From positions 47,946,287 through 48,010,286 of the forward strand of contig NC_065532.1 in assembly GCF_020184175.1 (NCBI RefSeq): a stretch of 64,000 nt of DNA, written 5' to 3'. This document shows, one piece after another, positions 1 to 11,379 of this stretch. This DNA comes from Aphis gossypii. Lineage: Eukaryota > Arthropoda > Insecta > Hemiptera > Aphididae. The first letter of the stretch is position 1. Every line of letters begins with the position of its first letter. The notes under the pieces were generated by a model. That model searched no databases and had not been told where the DNA came from. It saw only the letters and a program-made list of their open reading frames with translations. The translations under genes were made by a program, and so were the position numbers.

Positions 1-2038
1 GTGATTGGCATTCGGAGCTTCAATTTCTAGCAACTGCTAGTCGCGACAAGACTATCAAAGTAACTCATTTAGCTTAACCTGTATTTACACATGATAAATA
101 AAATTCTATATTGTTTTAGGTTTGGAATGTTACAAATAAACCTATTGCTGAGTACACAATTAGCACTATTGCCCCAGTCGGACGAGTTAAATGGCGGCCA
201 TATCGTAGATATCATTTGGCTTCTAGTGCTTTGGTTCTAGACTCTGCCATTAATGTTTGGGACGTACGCAGGCCTTATATTCCTTATGCATCATTTGCTA
301 AACACACAGATGTAGCAACTTGTATTGCTTGGAAAGGAGATCCTTTTGTACTTTTATCCACAAATCGAGTAATATACTTTTTGACACTTATGAAAGTATA
401 TTTACTTATTTTTAATATAAATTTTAACATTAGGATAGTACTTTGCATCAAAATTTTATAAGTGAAGCTGACTTGCCTTTAGAAAGTGCTAATCAACAAG
501 GTATGGCTATCAATAGAGATGGCGATCTTGTATTTTGTTGTCCAGTTAATTTAAACAAAGTAGAAATTCAAAAGTCTAAAGAAAGTTCTAGGTATTATAT
601 TAGATTGAAGTTAAAAACAATCTATTTTGTTTTGGTTGTAAACAATGTGTTTTTATAGAAAGACTTCAACTACGACAAGTGGTGAAGAAGAATTAAACAC
701 ATCAAGTGAGATGAATGTGTTTCGTGATCCAAAAATTGTGATGTGTTTATCTGATGAAGCAGAATGTATTCAAACATGTGCTATGCAATATAAACTTATA
801 GGAAGATCAATAGGAGAACTCTGTGAACACAATGCTGGTGTTGCTTCCAGTGTTGGAAGAACAACTGTAAATACATATTTTTTTTTTTAATAATTATTAA
901 ATAACTTTTAAAGAATGTTAATTTTATAGGTTTTTTTGCTATGGAATGTTCTAAGAATACTATATGATCACCGTGTGTCTCTTATTGCTCTCAAAGAAGA
1001 TATTATGAGCAGCTCAAACATTGATAGTAGCTTTGATGGGGAGAACCAGATTGGTTCTCTCAGTGACGAAGATGGTCTCAGGGGAGATAGACCTTACCAG
1101 TTGGGAGATTTCTATTTTGGGAATGCTGAAATTGATCCTTTAGATGCTGAACACGATCAATTTGACTTCATAGGTTTACAGATGGATAGCAAAACTGTGG
1201 AAGAGGATAACGATTGGGAAGTACCTGTAGAATCAATAACTTTAAGACATGAAATCATACATGAGCCAATTGTGAACGATCCTTATATACCTAACTCAGC
1301 ACCATTAGCAAACAAATTAAGTTAGAATTATATAACAGTGATTAAAAATTGGTGTTTGATGTAAAAATTTGGCATTAATTATCTTATAGATAATCGCATA
1401 ACTTCTGCACCGCTGTTACGAATAACTTCTCCTGCTAAATTTGACATGTGGAATCCGTCAGAAATTGTTGTCAAAGCTCTTCGTCATCATGTTGATGAAG
1501 GTGATGTACAAACAGCAGTGTGCGCATTAATTGTTTTAAGTGATGAAATCAGAAGTGAATTAACCAATCCTAGACATTCTTGGCGTCTTTTACACGGTGA
1601 AATAGAATCTTGGTGGTTAAATTATCTTGAATTATTAAAAAAATTCAAATTGTGGTCATGTGCTACAACGGTAATTAAATAAAAAATTCAATTTATTATG
1701 GTTTATACTGAATTAAAAGTAATATATGTTTTATTTTCTGTTAAAATTAGGTTATCCAACTCTCACGCATTCGTAGCATATTGCAACTGCATCGAACCTC
1801 CACTTCAGTTTATTTGACTTGTGGATGGTGTTACAAAGGTTTAACACGAAACAATCGACGCTGCTATAATTGTCAACATTCTGAATGTGCTAGGTGTGCA
1901 TTATGTCAAAGGATTGTACGTGGAATGTATGCATGGTGTAGGGGATGTGCACATGGTGGCCACATTGGACACATGAAACAATGGTTTATGGAAAATAAGT
2001 ACTGTCCAACCGGATGTGGACACATGTGTGAATATTGA
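1..2038 (+). CDS. WDR24: WDR24, GATOR2 complex subunit (C-terminal part; 5' end outside window)
   Basis: WD-repeat protein of the GATOR2 complex, which relieves GATOR1 inhibition of mTORC1 at the lysosome when amino acids are present. Seven exons read in one frame: 3-59, 120-368, 434-591, 659-866, 930-1320, 1390-1670, 1751-2038 (543 residues plus TGA). The first exons carry the end of the beta-propeller (ATASRDKTIK, then INVWDVRRPYIPYASF, close to vertebrate WDR24). The middle is an acidic linker, followed by a helical region (SEIVVKALRHHVDEGDVQTA). The end is a Cys/His-rich RING-like zinc finger with CGWC, CYNC, CARCALC, CRGCAHGGH and a final CPTGCGHMC. All introns are short (about 60-80 bp) with GT-AG ends. 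The N-terminal propeller blades lie before position 1. WDR59 was considered, but the VWDVRRP signature and the C-terminal finger fit WDR24 better. Confidence 0.93.
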
Positions 2039-2655
2039 TCTCAGTACAATGTAAGTGTTTAAGTTTTTCTGTTGTATTTTTCAATATTTTAAATGTATTT
2101 GGCAGTGTTAAGAATAATTTATAATATAATATATTATTACTTGTTATTTTACAATAATATATATTTTGCACATATTATGTTCTGTAAGATATAGGTAAAT
2201 AAAAAAAAACAACTCTGTACTTTAAAATGATATAATAAAATTGTATAAAAATAATACATAAAATAAATATATGTGATTGGATTTTAAATGTTATATTAAG
2301 TATTAAGCAATAATATATATGTAATACATACATACACATACAATGTGTTCGAGAAGTTTGGAAATTTCTTTAATAATTAACCCGTAATAAATATTTCTAG
2401 ACATTTGGAACACATTGAATATATATAATATAATATAATATGTATATATTAAAGATTAGGAAAGAAGAATCTTATGTCTGAGAAAAAAAAAGATAATACA
2501 CATCTTACTATAAAATCATATAAAATTAAAATCCTTGATATATATTTAGGAGAAAGACATTATAATCAAAATCAAAATAATTGATTGCATATTATTAAAA
2601 ATTATAATAAATAATAAAGAATTAGATTTTCAGAGATGGTGAGGGTTCAAACTAT
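2039..2655. other. WDR24 3' UTR and tail-to-tail spacer
   Basis: About 0.6 kb of AT-rich sequence between the stop codons of WDR24 (+) and RalA (-). An AATAAA near 2200 is a plausible poly(A) signal for WDR24. Apart from the hairpin at 2341-2417 I see no coding potential. Confidence 0.6.
2341..2417. repeat. Imperfect 77-nt hairpin
   Basis: The ends are perfect inverted 10-mers (CAATGTGTTC ... GAACACATTG). Pairing continues imperfectly for about 20 more positions around a loop of roughly 15 nt (ATAATTAACCCG region). The size resembles a miRNA precursor or a small palindromic element. No known miRNA was recognised. Confidence 0.5.
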
Positions 2656-4495
2656 TTACACTATATTACATTTCAGCTTCTTTCGTCTGCCTTTGTCTTT
2701 ACCCTTGCCATTTGCTCCTTTCACGTCTTCTTTCTTGCGAGCACGGATCTCACGCATCAAGTCAAAAAATACCTATAAATAATGTTAATAATTGTTAACT
2801 CCCAAACAAAGCATTTAGTTTAATCTTTTATGTCACTTACCTTATCAACATTGTCTCTCGTCTTAGCTGATGTCTCGACATATGGCACTCCCCATTCTTG
2901 CGCCCTAGACTGAGCTTCGTTTAATGACACTTTTCGTTTATCTGTCAAGTCTCCTTTATTACCCACTAATAAAAAGGGTATATTTTCATCATTTTTCACT
3001 CGTAGAATTTGTTCTCTAAAAAATAATTTAAAAATATTTATTATTCTACATTGAAATAAACTAGTACTTTTGACAGTTGTTATTAACAAAAAGACAGGAT
3101 GTAATTTGCATAATTATTCTTTCTAAATATAGGTTAGGATTATTCTTTACAAAATAGATATAAAATAAAGTAAAATGTAAAATAATAACTTTAAAAAGGT
3201 TAAAAAGGTAAAAATATTTAATACATTTTTATGTGTTAAATTAATCAAATTACTTTTTGTAAAAACAGTTTTAAAATTATAACTTAATTGATATAGTTAA
3301 AAGGATGGGATGCTACACTCGCAGACAGTGTGTTTTACAAACGTACAACATACCAAATTTTCTGTCAGCAGAACTAATTTTGTGTTGTTAAATTAAATAT
3401 TAGAGTTTATTGACCTATTATAAAACTTAAAGGTAAAAACATTATTTATCATCTCTTGTCGAAATTATACAATATTTAAATTTTTAATCACATAATAAAT
3501 ATGTACAATACTAAAAATGAAAATACTTATAACTTGCTTAAAAGTCAAAATATCTTAAAAAACCAAAAAGAAGTAACAAATAATTAATTTATCTTTAAGT
3601 TAAAATAAAAAGTAAATTTGCTCTTATATTAAAGTTAACAACAAAAAATCAGTTTTACTGAAAGCAAAATTGCTATATTATACGTATGTAAGATGGAGAC
3701 AACACTTGCAGGTAAAGCTTTTTTTATAATTCAAAAAAATTATCCTAAGTATTTACTTCCAATACAGAATTATTACTTAAAATTCAACATTTTTAATTAT
3801 ATTTTCAATACCTAATTTTCAAAATTACTTTTTGGAAAACGTTTGATTGTCATATGAGCAAGTATTGTAATTTAAAACTTAATGTATGAATATATTTTAA
3901 GTATTTAATCAATCTTAATTAAATTTTATATTATTAGTTTCTTAGATTTGACAAATCTATCAAATTATATAATTCACCTGGGTAAGTGGAAAAAAAATTA
4001 TTGTAAAATACAATATAGAGTTAGTAAATAATCTAAATCTAATCATGACTTTGTGTTAATGATAGGTATTGAAACTGCTCATATACAATCTAATATATTA
4101 CATACCTAAACTCCATAGTTGATTGGAAACTATCATCTTCTGTAATGGAAAACACGCACAAAAATCCTTCACCACTGCGAAAATAATTGTCACGGATGGC
4201 AGCATAATCTTCCTGGCCGGCTGTGTCCAGTATATCGATTTGGACTTCTTCACCATCCAAGACTACTTTTTTACGGTACGAATCAGCTTTCGTCGGTTCA
4301 TAATCTTCGACAAACTATAATGGGGCGTGTCAACTGAGGTTATCATACTTTGAAATTAAGTTTTATATTTATATTTTAATTTGTACATACCTCGTCATAC
4401 ATAAACTGTAGGGTAAGAGCGGATTTACCAACACCACCGCTACCCACCATTATAACTTTATGCAAAGCTGGCTGCTGTGCATTGTTTTTCTTCAT
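2656..4495 (-). CDS. Rala: Ras-like GTPase RalA
   Basis: Small GTPase of the Ras family that signals to the exocyst (Sec5/Exo84) and RalBP1 at the plasma membrane. Coding exons: 4495-4391, 4314-4106, 3015-2841, 2772-2656, total 606 nt, 201 residues. Visible motifs in order: P-loop GSGGVGKS (about residues 18-25), effector region YEPTKADSYRKK (the Ral signature), DTAGQED switch II, GNKGDL (the usual family motif is NKSD), ETSAK, a Lys/Arg-rich tail and a terminal CAAX box CNIV for prenylation. Exon 2 on the opposite strand yields a misleading shadow ORF. The 5' UTR is interrupted by an intron whose 3' splice site is at 4526-4528. The intron between exons 2 and 3 hosts a MITE. Identity is very secure. 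RalA rather than RalB is the default because insects carry a single Ral. Confidence 0.97.
3297..3722. mobile_element. Hairpin MITE, family H1, copy A (in RalA intron)
   Basis: Diverged inverted arms. The left arm starts around 3300 (AGGATGGGATGCTACACTCG ...). The right arm, read in reverse complement, starts GCTTTACCTGCAAGTGTTG and continues TCTCCATCTTAC. The arms also match deeper in (ACGTACAACATACC against ACGTATAATATAGC). The same arm sequence recurs at 24787-25140, 29880-30002 and 38344-38765. No coding sequence lies inside. Confidence 0.6.
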
Positions 4496-4525
4496 GGCTT
4501 GTAATAAAAATGTGAACTGTTGGTG
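4496..4525 (-). promoter_or_regulatory. RalA 5' UTR adjoining an intron acceptor
   Basis: Reading the minus strand, a long pyrimidine run ending in CAG sits at about 4526-4539, directly before 30 nt of leader and the RalA ATG. A non-coding first exon must therefore lie further upstream (higher coordinates); I could not locate it. Confidence 0.55.
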
Positions 4526-4529
4526 CTGA

Positions 4530-7500
4530 AAAAAAAAAAACAAACCAGCTTGTATTAAATTGAACTGTATCTAAATGCAATGCGATTCTGGCGGCAGGTC
4601 AAGTGAAAACATCTTAGGTCACAGCTTTCTCACACATTACATTCGAAAACAATTATGGGAAAAAAATATATGAGCAATATAATATATTAAGAGGAGGTGT
4701 CTACAATCGTTTTCGCCAAATCGTGTGTTAATGATTACGAGGAGGGGGAGGTGTTCGAATTTTCGATGGATAATTAATAAACAATAATCACCTTATTAAT
4801 GGAAAAATAATTATTTTGAGTAACAGTTTGTGATTAATTTTAGTCTTGTACGGAAATAATGTTAATTGATTTTTGAGAGATAAATATTGTTTACATTTCA
4901 AGTGTCTTATCAACGTCGATTGGGGTTGGTTAGTCGTGCTACGGTGCAAAACTAGCAGTGTGACCATATTCAGAGAATATTTCTCGATATCTAATAAAGT
5001 TCGATAGTATGTGTCTAATTATAATTTTTAAGTTTTAAATCTAGGTTCACAGCATTGCTATGACGTCTCGTCTGTTCGTCGTATCGTGTGTATAATAATA
5101 TTATCGTATTTTGATTTTTGATTGGATGTTGTAATAATGGTATAATTAATTGTTAACCCTGATCTACCAGAAAATGTCCGGTGTTCGGTTAAGTTCAACT
5201 TTCATATACGAGTATACTATACGACAAATGATCTAGCTGTCCATGAACTCCGCTTAATATTAATATATTATTACTTACTATTTATTTGGTGATTACTGAT
5301 TAAAATATTATTTCGGTGTATACATGGCACAAGCACACGGCGATAGCGATTGATGATTGTGAAAGGTGAAAACCCCTTTGTTATAATTTATAATTATTAT
5401 AATTATTGTAAACGTAATGATGTTTATAATATATAAATTAAAAAATTTAATTTAATGAATTAAAAAATTGTTTTAACTATTGTAGTTTTCAACTGCCTAT
5501 CTATATTTTATCTTATATTACCTATAATATCTTTGATAATTATTAATATAATTACAAAATTAAAACCAATTATGCATTACTTTTTTTTTTCGAGAAAAGC
5601 GAAACTAGCGAGAAACATAAGCAAATAATGCATTTAAAAAAGTTCATGGGAGGGATATGAGTGATATGACGCCCCCCCCCCCCCCTCGTGAGTAAGCCAC
5701 TGTCGTAAGTAATTATATCAATGTATCATACTTTAGAAGATTATTTTTTTATCATGCCAACGAATTATGTTTTATAACTATGATCTAAATTATGAATTTC
5801 CGTTCATGCCAAATTCATATCTAAATGAACATTATATATAATTAATTATCTTATTGTACCTATAATATTTATAATTTATCATCATAGTTCTTATTTGTAA
5901 TATTTATTAGTGGCGTATTTTATGGGGAGAGTGGGGTATCTTCCATATCTGAACACACCCATTTAAAAAAAAATTAGCCCAATTTATTAGTATTTTATTC
6001 ATTTCAATCAAAATATGCATATCCAAACTGCAAGAATGAAATTAATTTTATTAGGTCTGATGACATGTTTTGAGGTATTTTCGTATTTTTTAAACTAAAA
6101 TAAAAAAAAACCCAAAATACGTTACGTTTAGAATGAGATTTCTGTTGGAGAATTTAGACTACTGCTCGTATAATTAAAATTTTAAAAATAATAATAACTA
6201 AAATTACAATAAATTATAGAATTATTATTTTTTCCTTGAAAATCGCAAAAAGTTCGAACGATAAATGAGTTTCTTATTAATAAATATAGAAATATGAGTA
6301 TAGTAACACTATATGTATAGTAATACTGATCATTCTTTATAGGTATTATTTATAAATATATATGTATATTACAAACCATCGACTATATTTTATGTATACC
6401 GTACTGTACGTACCTAATAAATAATATGATAAAAACTGAAATCTGATCACAGAGTACTGACGGTCGTGAACGTGTACACAATTCAAAAGTGATGGAGCGT
6501 CAACAGTCCTGTGCAAATAACCGCTTACGTAAATATAACAAAAATAATAATTTATGCACAATATTGTCGTTACTCATAATTACAAACCGCGCACTGAACT
6601 ACTCATTCTCAGTAGACTGACTTAATCGAAGAGATAAACTCTAGCCGCGGATGTAATACGTATGATAACATATGGATGATGTATATTATGATTTAATATA
6701 TTATTTGTAGGTACTTATATGTAATATTATACTTTAATATAATATGCCTCAGTGTACGCGTTCTCAAGTGCCATGTACATGGTAATTTACCAGGCATACT
6801 CATCTCCCACTGTATCATTTTTTAAATTTATTTAAATTTTGTTTTCTAAAATTTTAAAATGTCTATATCTACCTACTTTAAAACCAATTTTGAAATACTC
6901 CTTATTCCTTAAATGCCATAGTTAATTTAATAAAGTATTTGAAAATATAGTCTTTATTAAAATACTTTTTGTAGACAATTATTTACAATTTTAAAATTTG
7001 AATAAATCAACAATAAAAGATAACCGGCCATTGTTTAGCGATTCGAATGTACACGGCCGGTGAATCATCATTCATCATGTATGTACGCCGGAAGGAATTT
7101 GAGTAGTTTGTCAAATGATAAAAAAACATTTTTATACCCGATGACGTTAAATGAAGTATTTAATGTGGTTTATTGGCACTTATATAGACATGACGATCTA
7201 TTTAATTTGATTTAAATGTTTACGCTCATCATTATTTCAAATCAATATAAAAACACACTTTGACTCACATCATAAACAATATTTTTTATAATATATTACT
7301 GTATAGTGTATAGGTATACAATCTTTTAAGTTTAATTTTCTTGAACGAAAACATGTTTTTTTTTTAATTTCATATTTTTTTATTCTGAAACTGAATATTT
7401 TTTTAAACAATTCAATATATATAAAAAAAAAATTGAATTACGAATAAATAATATCTATTTAATATAATAATTAGTGTTATTATAAGTATGTTTTCTTATT

Positions 7501-9700
7501 ATTATTTTAATTGTGTATAATATATGATAGGTCTATGATGATCTATAATATTATACTCTATACACGTTATAATTTATTGCCAATATTGAAATGCGTGATT
7601 CAATCTTTTTAATTAGGGAATATTATGGAAGTTGAACGTGAGATTGTTATGCTTTTTTTTAACATTATAATGAAAATTATCAACAATTCTAATTTCTTAT
7701 AATTACAATTTAACGATTAGTTAAAAATCCTTGTCATTGTAATTTAAATTTTTACTTACGACAACATTGTATGTAAAAATTTATTTTTTATTATTTTTTT
7801 TTCTTCATAATCCATGATGAAATATCCTTAATCCAAAGTAGGTATCTCAACAAAAATATTCCTTGACAAAATATCCCGCTTAAATAATTGCTCAAAATGT
7901 TAACTTTTAATATTAAAGTTGCCATTAAAAGTAATAATTGCACTTTATCTAAAGTAAATGTGTGTTATTCGTTATTTTGATAATGGTATTTATAGTATCA
8001 TTTTTTATTATTACCTACAACGCGTGGGTGCAAGCATTGAACATTTAATTTCAATTATTAAATTATTTTATACAAAAATATGCTGAAATTTATCAAAACT
8101 AAAAAGACAAAATGCTACAAATATTTGAAGGAAATTCATTCAGTGGGTATATACCGAAAGAGTGAAAAAATAATAATTTGATACTGCACTGAGTACAAAA
8201 GTAAAAATTATTTGCAAGATGTTACACAACCACAGACGACTTATCAGGTTTGTTAATTTATAATTATTAATAATTAGGACGCGGATAAGTTACATAGATA
8301 CTAATACTAGACCAGATTTAAGATCGAAAGGGACAAAGATCAGAGACAATCGTTAAACAAATACTGCTCGACGATTATTTTTAATAGTCTTGGATATCAA
8401 TCTACTATTTTTTTTTAAATGTTTTAGGTAGTTAATTTTTTTGTATTCTATAAATGTATTAATATCTATGTAACATGGGATATTTTTGCGGAGAGCTTTT
8501 TGGTTTAGAGATATTTTGACATATCACTATAATAAATATATTAACGTTATTACTTGTCTCTTAATAGTTGGTCCACAACAAATTTTTATTTTAAAAATGA
8601 AAAATGTATAAAATACTGACTATATTAGATTTAAATCACATATCGCATTATTGACAACTTTGTTTAAAAAGTCATTCAAAGAGAAAACATTTTGAAAAAA
8701 AATATAGGTGCGAATGCAATAATTACAATAAAGTTCGTATTACATGTTAATATGTTATAACCCATTTAATAATTAATACATACCTACACATTATCATCAC
8801 CTAGGTATATGAAATTTAATTATGTTGATTTGTTTATTAAATATTATTATTCACTATACCTAAAATTTATTTTATCAAAGAATATATTTCTATATTTTGA
8901 TTTAATTTTTAGAATGAGTTCTTTCTACGGTACCTAACCAATAGTAATGTAGTTAGTCGAACCGGATGTAGGTACGGATATATGACTCGTTATAGGTACA
9001 GTGACTGTACTTCAATCATATTTATACTATAAAATAAATATAGTATTGTAAGCATATCATTATTTGTATTTTTTTCTAAACTGTGCAGCATATAATATCA
9101 TTTATATTATGTTCTAATGTACTGTCTATATAATATTGTAACTGTTGTATTAGGTAATATTAAATACAGTGGTATAATTAAAATAATTATTCGGTTTTCG
9201 GAAGTAGGCCAAACCGTTATAACAATACATTATGTGTACTTTACGTCTATACATAAAGAGAGTGCAAGCGTAACGGTAAAATTGTCCGTATGAATATACT
9301 AAATATATTCATAAATACAATATACTAATATACTTATATACCTAACTGTGCCTGTTTCAATATTGTTATCTATACTTACCAATATATATAGCTGTAAGCG
9401 AATTTTTTGTATAAAGTAAACTCGATAGCTATCGATTCAATTTTAATCGAATTATTTTTATGTTCTTTATGAGAATGTCATGGCAGTCATGGACATACAT
9501 TTAGCAAACGGTTCTCGTAGAAAAAAGTTATACTGAAGCTCAGTCGTGTTAATACAACTATTTTTTTTTTTTAACAGGTTATTATATAAGGTATAAGAAC
9601 ATTAAGAACATCATTCCCAAATTTTCATCGAGTGTCGAGTGAGATAACACGTATAGATTATATAAAAAAATTATGCCTAAAAAATACTGTTAGTACCATA
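4530..9700. other. Non-coding AT-rich region upstream of RalA
   Basis: No ORF here has protein-like composition or a recognisable family. It probably contains the RalA leader intron, promoter and intergenic DNA. Moderately GC-richer patches occur at about 4900-5350 and 6580-6670. A 14-bp palindrome TCGATAGCTATCGA lies at 9422-9435. Confidence 0.5.
5672..5685. repeat. Poly-C tract (14 C)
   Basis: An uninterrupted run of 14 cytosines in otherwise AT-rich DNA. Confidence 0.9.
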
Positions 9701-9790
9701 GGCGTAAACTTGACAGGGGCGACTGCCCTCTTCAAAAAATTTTATGGAGAAATGCCCCCTTTGATATTTTGAAAATTTATTTGAAGTATA
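9700..9790. mobile_element. Fragment of a short inverted-repeat element
   Basis: A G/C-rich block beginning CATAGGCGTAAACTTGACAG, followed by GCCCCC-type sequence, resembles the ends of the elements at 42368 and 42625. Only one end is recognised, so this is probably a truncated copy. Confidence 0.35.
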
Positions 9791-9887
9791 CATTTATAAT
9801 TATAAAGTTCGCTACACGCGTACCTGTACTTAATGGTCTATTGTATAAATTCTATATTATACAAATAAAATACATTGTCCGTCGGAC

Positions 9888-10155
9888 ATCGATCCGGACT
9901 AGAGTCGAGATTAGGTACTTCAGACGTTATAGTCGTTCTGTGCGTTATAGTATTGTTATAGTTTAAAATTATGTAAATACCTCGTGTGTTATATTATATT
10001 ATATGTGGTACAAAAATGCAATTATAAAATATTACATCATTTATTCTTTGAAATCTGTATTTATAAATATTTAAGTACCAAGGTATTCCACAATTCTATA
10101 AAATATTTGCTATTAAGTCTGTATCACTAGTAAACACTAGTATAATTTATACATG
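9888..10155 (+). repeat. Duplicated upstream block, copy 1
   Basis: Shares an ordered set of segments with 10430-10605: CGGACATCG, AGTCGAGATTA, TTATAGTCG, ATAC(C/G)TCGTGTGT plus TTATATTA, and AACACTAGT near the end. Spacing varies, so the duplication is old or gapped. Confidence 0.6.
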
Positions 10156-10429
10156 TTATTTGGTTTCAAAAGGAAATTCAAAAATAATGTTATTGGTAAC
10201 AACAACAATGATATAATTTATTATTCTCCAAATAATCAGATTCATTTAATATAAGAGATTATAAGATATTGTATATTTTAAAAATGTTATTAATGTGCTA
10301 TTATGCATAGAAAATTATAATTTAAATAGTAATAATATAGTGAGATTTTCAAGTTTCTATGATTAATATTTGTTTAATAACTTAAACATTACACATTTAC
10401 ACTCATATACAAATAGAATATATTGTGTA

Positions 10430-10605
10430 TCGGACATCGGACCAGACTATAGCTAGTCGAGATTAAGTATTTTAGACTATATAATATATTAATTATAGTC
10501 GCTCCGTGTCCGCTTGTTGTGACGGTCATAAATACGTCGTGTGTGTTATATTACATATAGGTATTATATTATAATATATTTACCTTAGTTAGTGTTAAAC
10601 ACTAG
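10430..10605 (+). promoter_or_regulatory. Duplicated upstream block, copy 2 (probable promoter of the 10675 gene)
   Basis: The second copy of the block at 9888-10155 lies 70-245 bp before the ATG at 10675. The position suggests it contains the promoter and leader. No certain TATA box can be chosen in such AT-rich DNA. Confidence 0.5.
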
Positions 10606-10674
10606 TGTAATTTTTCTTAATTAAAATTTATTCATTTTTGTCTGTTACTGACTAAAATAATAAAAGTTTAAAAA

Positions 10675-11013
10675 ATGGTTTCTTTAAATTTACCGGTTTA
10701 TACTTTATTTTTAGTGATCGCAATTGTAAGTGTATCCGCTATTCAGAAAACCAAAATATTTCACTATGGATTATGCCCCGAAGAATATACTGATTGTAAT
10801 TTCCAATGCGTCCTTAATTGCATTGATACAAATCAATCGACTCCTGAAGAATGCAAAATGCTATGTACAAAAGGGTGCATGTCTAGATGCATTGCTACAG
10901 CTGAACGTGACATTCGAGATGGTTTAAATCAATTACCTAGCGATCATGAAACAGTTAGAATGAAACGACAGGATGGAGATCGGTATTATGGACTAATGGG
11001 TCTAAATCACTGA
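10675..11013 (+). CDS. Small secreted cysteine-rich protein, C-terminus ended by a transposable element
   Basis: A 112-residue single-exon ORF, family not recognised. Residues 1-22 form a clear signal peptide (MVSLNLPVYTLFLVIAIVSVSA). The mature part has eight cysteines in two regular arrays, C-x6-C-x3-C-x3-C, then ten residues, then C-x3-C-x3-C-x3-C, a spacing that suggests two disulphide-linked helices. A basic MKR site at about residue 97 is followed by QDGDRYYGLMG. The last two codons (His, stop) belong to the inserted element that begins at 11008; beyond its right target duplication the same frame continues six codons to a TAA at 11376-11378. The ATG follows an A-rich context, and the upstream block is duplicated. 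A secreted effector or peptide precursor is possible, but neither is shown. No toxin family was recognised. Confidence 0.7.
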   Translation: MVSLNLPVYTLFLVIAIVSVSAIQKTKIFHYGLCPEEYTDCNFQCVLNCIDTNQSTPEECKMLCTKGCMSRCIATAERDIRDGLNQLPSDHETVRMKRQDGDRYYGLMGLNH

Positions 11014-11349
11014 TTTCCAAATTGGGGGGCGTATATACACATTGTTGGGGAGGAGCAAGCAGTTATTACAAAATACAGTTTTTATTTAATTATTACTATT
11101 ATTAATATTTTATACTAATTTATTACTATAATATTTTACCTTAATTGATTGTTACATTTTATTATTTACTATTATATATATTTCATAATTATTATCATCA
11201 ATAAAGAAGTTGTCATTCCGAATATTTTATAGTTTATTTGTAATGTACACCAAAAAAGGTGATACATTTTTTTCAATTTATAGAGGGAGTGCGAGATTTT
11301 TGAAAATCTACAAAGAGGGGCGTAGAATAGAAGAGGTTGGAGACCACTG
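11008..11349. mobile_element. hAT-like MITE with 8-bp target duplication
   Basis: A 342-bp element. The left end CACTGATTTCCAA pairs imperfectly with the reverse complement of the right end, CAGTGGTCTCCAA. It is flanked by perfect 8-bp direct repeats GTCTAAAT at 11000-11007 and 11350-11357, the target-site size of hAT transposons. The interior is AT-rich with no ORF. It sits inside the coding region of the 10675 gene. Confidence 0.85.
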
Positions 11350-11379
11350 GTCTAAATCGAAGTAAAATGTTTTGTTAAC

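Noticed and set aside
4123..4320. Plus-strand ORF of 65 codons
   Set aside because: Shadow of RalA exon 2 on the other strand.
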